From: Axinella damicornis
Taxonomy: Eukaryota > Porifera > Demospongiae > Axinellida > Axinellidae
Assembly: GCA_963931865.1 (NCBI GenBank)
Contig: OZ007508.1
Span: 4,705,206-4,769,205, forward strand
Length of the DNA: 64,000 nucleotides
Reading direction: 5' to 3'
A program made the position numbers and the translations under genes. The number at the start of each line of letters is the position of its first letter. Positions within the stretch are counted from its first letter, which is position 1. Shown in pieces: positions 11,513 to 22,720 of this stretch. Below the pieces are notes generated by a model, which worked only from the letters and a program-made list of their open reading frames with translations, was not told the origin of the DNA and searched no databases.

Positions 11513-12225
11513 AGTACCTGCAACACAGGAAGTAACCTGATGAGTAACAGTGTAGCACCTTACTTCCTGTGGTAATTATCAGGGACTTCCCCTTACCACA
11601 TGGCCTCCACATCCTGGTATTCTGTCAGGTACTTTGTGAGGTGGTCACGTGACCCTGTCACAATATTAACCACCCCTCCAGGGAGGTCTGATGTGTCGAA
11701 TGCCTTTTGGAGGAGGAGGTTAGGAGAAACAGGAGGAGGAGGAGGAGAGATTGAACGACGGCTGAATGTGGGTATGCAGTTACAGTGTAAGTAATGCCAA
11801 AGATCATCTACAATGGGAATTTCCTGTTCCTGTACACCCCTCCCCAACCTACACACACCATGCATACACCTCCCCTACTCACCTGGTAGAGGTCAGTGGC
11901 TGACAGTGGGTACTTCTCACTGGGTATGATGATGATGGTGTTGCCCCTGACAACAGCAGGGGAAAAGAGGGAGACAAATGCAAGCAGGGGACTCTCGTCT
12001 GGAAATTGCTATCTCAATCACACCCACTAGCTCATTGATATGAACTGTGCAGCCATACAGTGTAGTCTCCTGTGAGGGGTGTGGTGAGGGGAGGAATATA
12101 TAGGAGAAGGGGAGGGAGGCGGTAGGAGGAGGATCGGAGGAGGAGGAGGGGCCAGGGTATCATAAGAACATTCTAAGTCACAATCATCACGACCTCACCT
12201 GCACTTGTCCCCCGTACACACACAC
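11512..12225 (-). pseudogene. ALDH16A1: ALDH16A1-like gene fragment, copy 1
   Basis: On the minus strand an exon encodes FDTSDLPGGVVNIVTGSRDH and then LTKYLTEYQDVEAMW, ending at a GT donor near 11,596. Upstream, at 11,884-12,070, lies the degenerate counterpart of the exon that in copy 2 reads VGVIGIACPDESP...IIIIPSEKYPLSATDLYQ; it has lost its frame. The next upstream exon is reduced to its GGQVQ end near 12,200. The order and wording fit the second ALDH domain of aldehyde dehydrogenase family 16, a domain without a proven catalytic role. The exon that should follow is cut by the fusion to NLR-A. Clearly a dead fragment carried along in the spacer. Confidence 0.7.
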
Positions 12226-12972
12226 TCACGCACACTCACACACATCACCCACTTATAATCTTGCTGGGTATTGATTTGGTAGTAGTCACACAGCAGAAAT
12301 CATTACGTACATGAACTGCAGCTACTTCCCCCAGTCTCATTCCCGGACCTCCTCCTCCTCAGCTTGTGGTGATGGTACTGCAAGTGACCAGAAGCCGGGG
12401 AGGAGGTCTGGGAACGAGGCCAGTAGGAACACGTACCAGTGAGTCCAAACACAGCAATTCATATATCACACAGAGCTGACTGCACTTGTTCTCATATTGC
12501 ATACACAGATCTACATGACATTATGTTGTGTGGCTATACCACCTGAGCTACAACCACTGGAGCTGGGGGTGGAGCCTGACAACCAGTGTACTGTCACACT
12601 AGGATGTGAAGTCTTGTCATGGGGTGGTCACTCTCACCTACAACCACAGGATGGGACAACGTACACTGCATGAGTGGGTGTGGCTTATACACCAGATTGC
12701 TCCACTTACTACTGCAAGGGAGTCACAAGTCACACGGTCACAGGAGATTCAACTGCACAGTCACATGCTTGATCACAGGCAGTCTTTGGATGATCACAGA
12801 ATTTGTGGCCGGTCACAGCTGTAAGGAGGTACAGCACTTATTGGAGTGACCACCCAAAATATGTCAACTTTAGATCAATGGTCTTGCACATCCCTCTTAA
12901 AATTACCGGACAAATCATTTCATTAGTTTGGACGTGTTGCTAAATCACGATCGCTTGTGAACACCCTTGTAC

Positions 12973-13063
12973 TAGCCTCTGTCCAGATTTTATCTCGCAG
13001 CCGTGGAGAATTTTCTTCACGGCTGCGAGATAAAATCTGGGCGGAGGCCTGGGGACGAGGCTA
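12973..13063. mobile_element. 91-bp TAGCCTC foldback element, 9-bp target duplication
   Basis: TAGCCTCTGTCCAGATTTTA is mirrored by TAAAATCTGG...GACGAGGCTA. The flanks CCCTTGTAC (12,964-12,972) and TCCTTGTAC (13,064-13,072) match at 8 of 9 bases. Confidence 0.8.
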
Positions 13064-13254
13064 TCCTTGTACTACGTATGTATTCACTCATGAACAGCTA
13101 GGTTGATCAGATGAAAGCAGGATGCCAACTCACATGTAGTGGAGTGATAGCTAATTTTCATTACCAGGAAACATGGGAATTGCATGTGTGCCAAACAGTG
13201 CACACTACACAGGCAAATGGAGGGGGTTATATATAGCTTGGTCTACTCCTGTAG

Positions 13255-13331
13255 TAGCCTCGTTCCCAGGCCATCGGCCAGTCTTGCATCACTTTTTGTT
13301 CATGTGTAGGAGAGCCATGGGAACGAGGCTA
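13255..13331. mobile_element. 77-bp TAGCCTCG foldback element shared by all three spacers
   Basis: The ends are TAGCCTCGTTCCCAGGCC and GGGAACGAGGCTA. Orthologous-position copies lie at 35,572-35,636 and 54,981-55,043, so it was inserted before the spacer duplications. The 9-bp flanks are partly eroded here; they are clearer in the second copy (CTACTGTAG and CTACTGCAG). Confidence 0.75.
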
Positions 13332-13605
13332 CTACTGTACGTAGTACAAGTTCTATTCAGGCTGGACAGAGTGAAGCTGATCACGGACCACAGTGAGGAA
13401 GTGGATGTGATAAGGCTACCACACAGTGGGGATGTGCTAAGTACTGATCAGCTGGTCCACGTTTTCCATACCCTGAGAGACAGCTACACTGCACACCACC
13501 ACCATGATATTACACACCCTCCCACCAAGGAGACTTGTGACAAAGCAGATGAGGGACACATCCAGCAAGACACACTTGATCAACCCCAGCATGGATCACT
13601 CACAC

Positions 13606-13663
13606 TAGCCTCGTTCCCATGCCTGCACTGTTTTAAAACAGGGTGGGCCTGGGAACGAGGCTA
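13606..13663. mobile_element. 58-bp TAGCCTCG foldback element
   Basis: The ends are TAGCCTCGTTCCCATGCC and CCTGGGAACGAGGCTA. The flanks CACTCACAC and CATTCACAC match at 8 of 9 bases. A copy at 55,283-55,338 occupies the same place in spacer 3. Confidence 0.75.
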
Positions 13664-15421
13664 CATTCACACCAGCCTGGCAGGAATACTGTAAGTGGTC
13701 CACACAGGGGTTGACTGTACTTTTCTCATTTAATGTGGCGTGCTTTTGTATAGCAAGCACAAAGGAAGTTAAGATGTGGGCCTCAGATACTTTTATCGAG
13801 GTGGAGACAGTCCACCAAGTTTGACTTATTATGACCTTTGCCTGACACTGGGAGAGCAGTTCAAACTTAGGCACCACAAAGTGAACAAATGTTCCACAGG
13901 GACTGCTACAATCAAATCACCTCTTGTGGTGCTGGTATCAGTCACAGAGTCTCCTCCTCCCTGAGCTCCCTCGTGACCGTGTGAGTGCCGGAGATTGGGT
14001 CTGGGAACAAAGGGTGTGCAGCAGTGAACACGAGTGTCTATAGAACTGGACTAATTGGTGTACCTGCATATGGAGGATCTAAGGATCTTTGATTGTGTCC
14101 AGGGGGCGGAGTCAAGTCAGTCAAGTAATTACATACTGGGAGGAAAATGTCCCCTGGTACACTATGATAAAAGCGTCCTGAGGGAGACTTTTTGCCCAAA
14201 CACGATTTTTGCTGTGAGGAATAACCGAGTCTGGGAGCCTGTAAACTGGCAACATAAACTGTTGATTCATCGGATATATATACGGGTATGTAATAACCTG
14301 CCTTCCCTAAGTAGGTTTCTCAATGGTTGATTCAATTATGCCCACTTACATGGTAATGAACCATGTCCAATGAACGAGTGCTTTGGTGATCAAAGGGAGC
14401 CAAAATCTACAGCAGATTTGTAAGTTTTATTCATTCATAGCTATACACATCATTTCCATGAGCTTACCTGACCATAATACCTGTCAATGTGCAGGTTTTA
14501 GCTTTTTCCTCTTACACAGAGTAAACACAATGAAACATAATACAGTGCACCAGCATTCCGGTGCACCTGTAGTAGATCTAGTGTTTGCATGTGACGTTTC
14601 ACAGAGGTGCACAGGTTGAATTACATGCTTCCCGTTAATATTAACAGGAGCACATGAGCCGCCGAAGGCGGCAGATTTCCACACACTTGTTCCGTGAAGC
14701 CAGTCTGACTATCCCCATACAAGCTCCTATCAACACCAAGATGGCACGCACGTGCGAGAGGGTCTGGGGATGAGATTAGATGTGAGGAAAATTTGCAGAG
14801 TTATATGGAATCAACGTAAATGCTATCGACAAGTTCCCAGAGTCTCTATTACTGTCCTCTTGCATGGCAGAAAGATGTTCGGGTATAACACTGGAGGGTA
14901 CAGTGTTTAGGAGAACAACCTGTTCACAAGGGATTATCTTCTTCACTGGGTGTTCACAGCCATTGGCCCAATGAAGATGGACAAACTACAGAACCAATGC
15001 AATTTCCCCCACCTGAATGCTTATTGTTCAGCTCTGTTCTTCTCAGACATCCTTTGGATCCGCTGCCTTTGCCACAGCATCGATCTGCTGCATGCAAGCT
15101 TGCACTTCGACCGTACCTCTTGCAAGCTTGCGCACTTCGACCTCCAATAACCCCGCCCTTCTTTTGCTGTGCAAACGAGCTTCCGTTCCGTTCGTTCCAG
15201 TATGAAACAAGAAGAGGGGCTCATGTGATCACAGACACAGCCACGATCTACATTTATATATCTGATCTGCCGACCAGTGTTGCTAGATTAAGAGTTGGAC
15301 AGCAGTTGAGAAATTGTAAGGAAAATTGGTGTTGTTTTGGGGGTGTGGTGTGACCCAGTCCAATAAATTATCTGTGCCTCAGGTTGTACTCCGTGTCCAG
15401 TGTCAGGACCTTGTTTCCAAG

Positions 15422-15861
15422 TAGTCTAGCGGGCTAGCCCCTCGCACGGATCGACTCACGTGACCGCACGGGGAAAAGGAGGGTCTAGAAACTTTGGACC
15501 ACTTTGCTTGGGCTCTACTCGAAATCGGGTAGAGCCAATCAGATTGCAGCTGTCACGTGGTTATCTTTCAAATCGCTCGGTACAAGCGTTGAGGACTGTC
15601 TGAAGTTGCCTGCGATTGCTGTTCTCCTGCACAACGACCAAACAGACAGAAGTACAAACAGCCAACGAGGTTAGCGGGCCGGAATTGACTGACTGCAGTT
15701 GCACTAATTGGAATACTATGACGTAAACGGACGTGAAGTAGCTTAATTGCATTCTTTCGTACCGAGTAAAGTGGTCCAAAGTTTCTAGACCTTCCTTCTC
15801 CGCGCGCGCATACTGAAATCGATCGCGGCTGGAGAAAGCGAAGGGCTAGCTTGTTAGACTA
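15422..15861. mobile_element. 440-bp TAGTCTAGCGGG element, perfect 9-bp target duplication
   Basis: The left end TAGTCTAGCGGGCTAGCC and the right end GGGCTAGCTTGTTAGACTA form imperfect terminal repeats; the homology includes GGTCTAGAAACTTTGGACCA, inverted at 15,770-15,790. The flanks are identical: GTTTCCAAG at 15,413-15,421 and 15,862-15,870. Spacer 2 has the empty site at 38,194-38,202. No coding sequence is recognised inside. Confidence 0.85.
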
Positions 15862-16006
15862 GTTTCCAAGGGGATAGTGTCCAAGGTAGGGAATGCCTCC
15901 ATTACTAGTCTCTTGGGCCAGACGTTAGCAGGGGAAAGAACGTTTTGGCCCCTATATTTATGGAGGAACTAAAAGCGGGACATCACAGCAAATGTCACAA
16001 TTTCAG

Positions 16007-16432
16007 TAGCCTCGTTCCCAGGCCGTTTTGGGAGGGAGAAACGGCCTGGCAACTTCGGCGAGTTCAAACTGTTACTTCCGCTGCCAGACAGTTGGAAGAC
16101 CCAATCAGATTTCAGATCGCTGTCACATGACAACAGTAAACAAATTGCATCATGCGTGGAAACGTCGTGGTCACGCCCATTCATCACAATAGTTGATCGC
16201 GCTAGTGTAGGTGCTCTGCACGACAGCTTTTGTACGTTCGTCTTCTGCTTGCCGTCCGTCGCAGAACCTGTGCAAACAGTTGCTTCCACGAGCAGGAAAG
16301 GACCGTTCTCAGCCAGTGAAAATATCAGAAGTATCATGTGGACTTCACTAATTGAATGAGGTATGTAATTGCCGTGACGTTACGTCCGTATACAGATTGA
16401 ACTGTGTGTTGTTTGGCCTGGGAACGAGGCTA
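16007..16432. repeat. 426-bp TAGCCTCG-ended element
   Basis: The ends are TAGCCTCGTTCCCAGGCC and GGCCTGGGAACGAGGCTA. The right end alone also occurs at 38,385-38,404 and, degenerate, at 57,329-57,348, so the element predates the duplications and lost its left part in the other copies. No 9-bp flank repeat is visible. Confidence 0.6.
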
Positions 16433-16668
16433 TGTTCTCCCTAGATGTGCTGGAGACTTCAGTTGCATTTGAACTATGACCTCTAATAGCTCCACCTTCT
16501 TTCCATGCCAAGGTGGGGTGCTTTGCAGATTTGTTAGACTAGTCTCGGTCCCAGACCCAACCAACCCCAGTGCAGATCGCTTCTAGTATCACGCATGGGG
16601 ACACTTTTAGAACTTACGGCCTTCAATGTACAGTACAATAGCTAGAGTGTGTGTTGCATAAGGTGTGT

Positions 16669-16730
16669 TAGCCTGGTTCCCGGCGCGGAGGGGGAGGAGA
16701 GAGCGCCTGGTATCAATTGCACGCGCATGC
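16669..16730 (+). repeat. Left 62-bp terminal inverted repeat
   Basis: TAGCCTGGTTCCCGGCGC at the outer end and ACGCGCATGC at the inner end. It is identical to the reverse complement of 21,913-21,974. The first 13 bases differ at one position from the TAGCCTCGTTCCC ends of the short foldback elements in this window. Confidence 0.95.
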
Positions 16731-16874
16731 ACGTAATTATAAAGCTAGACCACGTGGAGATTGAATGGGCGTGTGCCAGAATGACGTTTTTGAAGTAAGG
16801 AGGTGTGTACCCCTACGTAATACTTACATAGTAAACACCCACGTGGCTACTATAATACGAGCGATGGAGCAACG

Positions 16875-19800
16875 ATGTCTTCTCGTACGTGCCGTTTATG
16901 TCGATCGCTGGTTGCTGTGAACCACTGTATTGCTCTGTTCAGCCGTGGAAGCGCCCAACAGAGGCTTTCGACGAGAATTACTGACCTGCTGGACGTGAGC
17001 GTCGACGCCAACGACGGCCTGCCACAAGGCGTATGTGAGAAGTGCAAGCGTAGGCTTGAACACTTGGAGTTCGCTGCGCAGGATCTTGTGGATTTCAGGA
17101 AGTTAGCTAGGGATAGTTATACGGCCCTAGCCTGGTGCCACCCAGAGGGCCTCTGAAACGCACCAAGGAGAGTAGTGGAGAGATCGGAGTGTCACCAGAC
17201 ATTGCCAAGTCCAGACCTCCTCTGAAGAAGCAGACAGCTGCCACATCAAAGCGATTGGATTTTGGGCAGAGCGCTCTTACTGACAACTGTAAGTGAAACA
17301 GCATGCAAATAGCAAAGTTGCTAGCTATGTGTGTCTGTGTACAGAGCAATAACTATGTATAATGATGTTCTACTATACAGCATCTCTCCTTGCTGAGCCA
17401 CTTGAGCAGACTGCACCGGACCAGCCATCACTGACTCTCCCTGGCTCTGCAGTTGTATCTACTTGCCTTAAAGCAACGGAGCCTACATTTGCAGGGAAGA
17501 CAGTCACTGTAAGTAAACAGAACCAACATTTCAACATGCTTGAGATAAAATTATTTTGAATTTGTACCTTAGGTCTCGGTGTCCACACCATCCAAAGCTG
17601 TCCCTTGGTCCAAGAACCTCTCGAAAGAAGAGTCGAAGATTGGAAGGGCATTAGCGGGTGGTCACTTGCCATCTTTAGCTAAAGCAGTGGTGGGTCATGA
17701 GCGTCTCTACGAGTTGGTGTTCTTACACGTCCTCGATAGGATAGATGCTGAGTGCAGCACCATCTGTCAGCGTAATGCTGTCCCTCCATCTGTGTTTCGG
17801 AAGATCCCAGTTGCTCAGTTAGGTGAATTCGACTGGAAAAGTTGCATAGATGAGTTACTTGCAAAGGCTCCATCACTGCTGCAGATCCTCACCAAGATTG
17901 CATGTCACAGTGACCATCGCAACACAAAGAAGATGAACAGTGCTCACTTCCCCAGCATCTGTATGGCAGCTGCAGTCATCTTGAAGGAAAGAAACAAACA
18001 GATGTGCGGGGTGCAGTCACTTCTTTCCCTTCTCCTGTTTGCTTCACGTGTTGATAAGCAGGTATACACAAGCTGATTAGTACCTTATGAAGTCATGTTA
18101 GCACTGTGTTGTGGGGGTGTCACCAATAGTTTGACTTTATGTCAGCTAACTTTTATTTCAGGTGTACTCCAGGTTGAACCACATCAGTGTGTGCGTCAGC
18201 TACCCTGCAACCCTCAGACTTGTGGAAGACGTCAGCCACCTCTTCATGGTTCCAGTGCAGAAATGGGTAGCTGAGGATGTCGTTTTCAAATTCTGGGGTG
18301 ACAATCTTGACCAAAAGTGAGGAGTGCGTGATGTACGTTCAGATCACCAGGGGTCAATGGTACACATGTACAGCATGCTTGTAGGTCGAAGCCGGACACC
18401 TGCTGTCGACCTCCCTCGTACTGGTGAAGTTGCTAGCTTGATGTCCCTTCCAAGCAGTTCATTCCTACCCACTGCTCACGATGTTCAGTGTGTTAAAAGC
18501 AACCTAGTCATCATTGTTAGTCGCCTCCTCACACAGTACATCCCACAATTGTCCCCACTGTCCAAGTCCATCCCGAAACACATTCTCCACAAATACTCCA
18601 GCCAAATGTTACGCAAGTCTGACGTTGTTGTGCTAGATGTGCTGATGAAGAACGAGGCAAAGCACAGTGACATGCTTGACATCATGTTGAACATGCAGGA
18701 GTATCTTGGCGAGAATTACCCTCCTCAACGTCGAGTGGCATCAGGTGGAGACCAGCTTACGTGTGAGCGTCAGGTTGGTGCACAGCGGCACATGATGGAC
18801 GGAGACACCCGGGAGGAACGACTGCAACTCCTGGAACCCCAAACTGAAGACTGGCACTGTCTTGTCTGTGTACTGAAGGTAAGTCCACTGATATATAGTT
18901 GACTAATTTATGGGCTGAATTGGAAGAGTGCATCTAAGCTGTTCTGCTCTAGGTGTACAAATCAGGGGAAAATTAAGTGCATTCCATTGACAATCTCATG
19001 TATACTTTGTTACTGATATAGGTGATCTGGAAATCGCTGTACAGCCAGTCATCCAGGGATCATGGCACATTGAGGTATTTTCAGAGTTTACTAAACCGTA
19101 CCACTGTGAAAGAGGACCCCAAGAAGGCAGTAGATGCAACCCTTGAATTCCTACGTACAGTTGTTACGGGTCATTTCCTTGCTTGCGCATGTCAACTGTT
19201 GGGGATCATGAAACTGAACTCCCACATCCAGTTACCACCTTGTATCAATGAAAGTAGTCCAGACCAGCAGCGAACGTATGTCAGACAACTTGCCACTCAA
19301 GTGGTCGAGAAGTGTACACTGATCGAACACGCCTTCACAGATGAAAAAGTGGTTGATCTGGGGGATCATGTTTACAATTATGCACGAGTCCTGTGCCACT
19401 TTGGTGCATTGGTGATGGAGTTTACTGATGCATGGGCTGAGGGTGATGGTGAACGGATCTTCCGTTGTTGGCGCCTCTTTCTACCCCATTTCAAGGTCAA
19501 AAACCATACCAAGTATGCACTTGAAGCACTGCGGCTACAATTTCAGGTTACGGCTGTTCTGTCCCCACAGCTAGCACACCAGATCCTGTGGGATCGATTC
19601 GTTAACACAAGAGGGGGACTGGGACACAACATCCCCTGTGACCTGTATAATGAACATGTCAACAAGATGTTGAAGCACATTATAACAAGTATGGGGTCAA
19701 ACTTGACCGAGGCAGCTCTCCAAAGAGCTGCACGTTCTGTAAGCATGCTACAGGAAATCTGCAGAAAATTTGACAAGGAGTCTGAAGTTGCAATTGGTAC

Positions 19801-20050
19801 ACATGCTCACTCTACTCGATCCGACGTACAAGATGTCGCCAAGGTGACCAGTGTTGTCATCAGCAATAACTTGCTGCAAGTTTCGTCAGGGAGGGCACAC
19901 TCAGCTTATCGTACAATAAAGCTGGACCCTCTTTGGAACTGGGACAAGAAGAAGACAAAAGAATGGATAGACAAGAAGAAGGACTTCAGGAAATTCAGCG
20001 GAGCAATGAAGGGCGAAGGAGATGAGTCTGATTCAGATGCAACTGATTAG
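16875..20050 (+). pseudogene. ZAD-like zinc finger + DUF6589 transposase of the two-gene transposon
   Basis: Predicted exons: 16,875-17,288; 17,381-17,508; 17,573-18,061; 18,162-18,878; 19,022-20,050, with GT-AG borders and compatible phases. The N-terminus has paired cysteines, CRLC near residue 6 and CEKC near residue 54, as in ZAD-type zinc-binding domains, followed by a helix. The three C-terminal exons carry the long conserved region of DUF6589 proteins (for example WAEDVVFKFWGDNLDQK, DQGSMVHMYSML-like text, HFGALVMEFTDAWAEGDGER, LGHNIPCDLYNEHVNKM). Two lesions are visible: a frame change near 17,125 in exon 1 (stop at 17,154-17,156, while a Lys-rich continuation is open in another frame) and an in-frame TGA at 18,318-18,320 right after DNLDQK. 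If real, the protein is not made in full. Role: probable DDE-type transposase of an Academ-like element; the catalytic residues were not assigned. Confidence 0.75.
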
Positions 20051-20267
20051 GAATGTATCAACCAGATTGGCTCCGACTGCATTGAATTTTCATGTACTGA
20101 CCCACCATACCAAATTATTACTTGGATTTATACCTCTTGATTGCCTCATTTGTGTCATTCTAAGAAGCATGCTGAAACACTCAGCTATCAGTCTATACAG
20201 TAGTCATTCTAACTCCTGGTCAATTTCAAAGCACATAATAAATGCAGATGGGAACTTACAAAGTTGA

Positions 20268-21803
20268 TTAACTCACTTTAGCACATATATCACAACAGTT
20301 ACTGGGATCACTACCAGGTTTAGCGCACAAAGGATCAAAATAATCCAATAACCATTTTCTGCGACACTCAGTTGTGTTCTCTAAATACCTCCTGACGGAA
20401 GCAACTTCATGGTCACGAGTGCTTGTCAGCGCTTTGCGTAGCGGACAGTCCATTGGCTTCCAATACACAATTGATCGTGCCTTGTCACCAGAACGCCCAC
20501 CTCTCCCACTTTCTTGAAAGTAATCGTCAATACTCTGAGGGGCACCATAGTGAATGACGGTGTTTGTATCCAGGAGGTTAACACCCATCCCCAAAGCAAC
20601 AGTCGCAAAGACTATCCGAACTAGTCCATTGGGCTGTGTCATACTCTTTAAGACCACCTCCTTGTTATGCTGAGGTGTATTGGCATGGAACATTGCGAAC
20701 AGTCTATTGTCACTGATGTGAGTAACCCGAACAGGAAAGTATGCATCATCACCAAGCTCGTAGTGAAAGTGGGCATAAAGCTCTGCACAGGTATTCAGAG
20801 AACGACAATAGACAATTGTGCGAGGGGCTCCATTTTTGTATTCCTTCAGGGAGTGAAGTAAAGGTTCCATATCTGTTTCAATGTCTGTTCGTACTCGGAC
20901 TTCATAGAAGATGTTGCACCGATCAGGGGAAGTGCTCACACATTCACACCCAACCATTTCAAGACTCTTTACCACCTCTTCCCGAATACTTCTTGTCACT
21001 GTGGCCGTACATGCAAGGAATGGTGTACTCTGAGGGACCAGCGCTCTGATCTCATGAAGGCGACCATATGCTGGACGGAAGTCCTTGCTCCTGAAATAGA
21101 ATACAAATCGAATGAATACAAGTTTGCACACTTGTTTATAATTTCTCCTTGAGCACTTAGTAACTGTTGGTTTCTGATAATCAAGTTTCAATCATGAAGG
21201 CCATCAGTGCAACTGTAAAAGGCCTTCAAAAGTTGAATTACTTGTACATCTTATGCAGATGGATGGATGTCCAACGAATCATCAACTGAAGTTAGCTCAC
21301 CATTTAGACACACAGTGCACCTCATCAATGACCACAGCAACAATTCTCCCAGATATAGTGGGCTTCTCGATCGCTTCCCTCCACCTGGATCCAACGAGCG
21401 CCTCAGGTGCACAGAACAGGACGCTACACGTCTCCAGGTCGTCTTCGGTTGCCAGCAGAGCTTTCTGCACACCGCCTCCCGAGGTAATAATGGCAGCGCT
21501 GGTTCCCACAGCCCTCAGGCTGACAACTTGGTCCACCATCAGAGAAGTAAGGGGCGAAATCACAAGTATTACGCTGTGACTACTACTGTCAACACGTCCT
21601 AACTTATAATCAAACACGAATGGCAGCGTTGTGTAGCAGATCGACTTCCCAAAGCCGGTTGGTAACCACACAAATACGTCCTTTCCCTCATAGATCGCCA
21701 TGATCGCGGCCTTCTGCTCAGTTTTGAGCTGCATGGAAGGGCAACGTAGCTGCTGTAGTGCGTAAACAACTGCACAATCGAACTCTTCACCCATGGCTGG
21801 CAC
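20268..21803 (-). CDS. RecQ-like superfamily 2 helicase of the transposon
   Basis: Two exons on the minus strand: 21,803-21,301 and 21,090-20,268; the split codon at the junction restores CVSKWSKDFRP. The predicted protein has about 441 residues without any internal stop. RecQ motifs in order: Gln-motif region (MQLKTEQKAAI), motif I LPTGFGKSICY, motif Ia VISPLTSLMVDQV, motif II VIDEVHCVSKW (DEVH instead of DEAH), motif III LACTATVT, motif IV RTIVYCRSLNTC, motif V IVFATVALGMGVN, motif VI QESGRGGRSG, and a Cys-rich zinc-binding tail (CRRKW ... CCDIC). It lacks the HRDC domain of cellular RecQ proteins. It is short and transposon-borne, and probably helps to process DNA during transposition. The frame is intact, unlike that of the partner gene. 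Confidence 0.9.
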
Positions 21804-21912
21804 CCGTAAAATCGCACGTCAGAGTATACTGATGGTAACGGATTCTGACGTAGTTGACCACGGAGATGATCACACGTAACACGGAATTCCCAGAATTTTG
21901 GGAAATTAACGC

Positions 21913-21974
21913 GCATGCGCGTGCAATTGATACCAGGCGCTCTCTCCTCCCCCTCCGCGCCGGGAACCAGGCTA
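21913..21974 (-). repeat. Right 62-bp terminal inverted repeat
   Basis: It ends CGGGAACCAGGCTA and is the exact reverse complement of the left repeat at 16,669-16,730. Confidence 0.95.
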
Positions 21975-22419
21975 GTGACTACTCTGAACAAGATGTTGTT
22001 GGCTCTGCCGGAATGTGGGTAGAGCCAATCAGATTGAAGCAGCATGTAATTTGTGGCACGATTTCCGCTTTGAGCGCGTGACTAGATTTTGACATGGCCG
22101 AGATGAGAAGATTCAAGACTGCCTCCTTAGCAGCTTCACAGCTAGGCTACACGCAGTTGATGTCCAAACAAAGCGAAGATAATTTGCGTGCGATACGGAC
22201 GTCTCCGTGAGTCTCCACACGGGTTCTGGAATGTCTCACTGTTATAGTATACTTGAGAAAGTCACGTGCAATATTACATTTACGGAAGAATTATTTCAAT
22301 AATTACATTCCATTTTGCAACGGCATCTTGTTCAGAGTCACCAGACCCTTCTTCCCTCCTCCCCTCCTCCCGCCCCGCCCACTAATCGCCGCGGGAAGGG
22401 TCTGGGCCACGCGAGACTA
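21975..22419. repeat. Truncated helicase-fragment element
   Basis: The right end GGCCACGCGAGACTA and the inner block TCTGAACAAGATGTTG...GAAGCAGCATG match the complete element at 22,721-23,332. Its left end is missing exactly where the big transposon ends. Positions 22,094-22,210 are the degenerate start of a helicase gene, similar to 22,929-23,050. Confidence 0.7.
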
Positions 22420-22720
22420 GAGCCGACCCACGAAACAAACACTGAAACAGTTCGACTGAGCGACTTGTTGGACACTGTACCACAGCTGTACGACTTCTGT
22501 CTGCCATCGCATCACCCGCGTTGAAGTTGGAGAGCAGTTAAATTGTAAGGAAATTAGTTTTTGTTTTATGGGTGGGGCACAATAAAATAGTCGTACATAT
22601 AAGTCCTCCTGCAGAGGACTGTTGATTATGTCCCAGGGGGGTGTTGTCAAGTAGTTGCGTCCTAGGGGGTAAGAACAGGGGCGACAGAACAGGTTCGGCA
22701 TGCCCGGCAACTGCCGGACC

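Larger units (their letters stand above)
12226..15412. other. Spacer unit 1, no intact gene
   Basis: The stretch is paralogous to 35,450-38,200 and 54,910-57,100. It holds foldback elements (12,973; 13,255; 13,606) and blocks conserved between the three copies, for example GGTGGAGACAGTCCACCAAG near 13,800. The exon-like block ending in PLHAS that is seen in the other two copies is largely deleted here (near 14,600). No gene can be supported. Confidence 0.55.
16669..21974. mobile_element. Two-gene DNA transposon: ZAD/DUF6589 transposase + RecQ-like helicase (AcademH-like)
   Basis: Perfect 62-bp terminal inverted repeats bound a 5,306-bp unit: 16,669-16,730 starts TAGCCTGGTTCCCGGCGC and 21,913-21,974 is its exact reverse complement. 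Inside are a multi-exon plus-strand gene (16,875-20,050) and a two-exon minus-strand RecQ-like helicase gene (20,268-21,803), meeting tail to tail with 217 bp between the stop codons. I infer an AcademH-type element, a lineage of the Academ superfamily known for a helicase gene next to the transposase. The flanks AAGGTGTGT and GTGACTACT do not match, so no target duplication is preserved. The right flank is the interior of another related element. Identical terminal repeats suggest a recent arrival. Confidence 0.85.

Noticed and set aside
13173..13694. 173-codon plus-strand frame in spacer 1
   Set aside because: The frame crosses two foldback elements and is not preserved in the paralogous spacers.
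16669..21974. 9-bp target duplication for the large transposon
   Set aside because: The flanks AAGGTGTGT and GTGACTACT do not match. Only TA, which belongs to the terminal repeat, is shared; recombination with a neighbouring element is likely.
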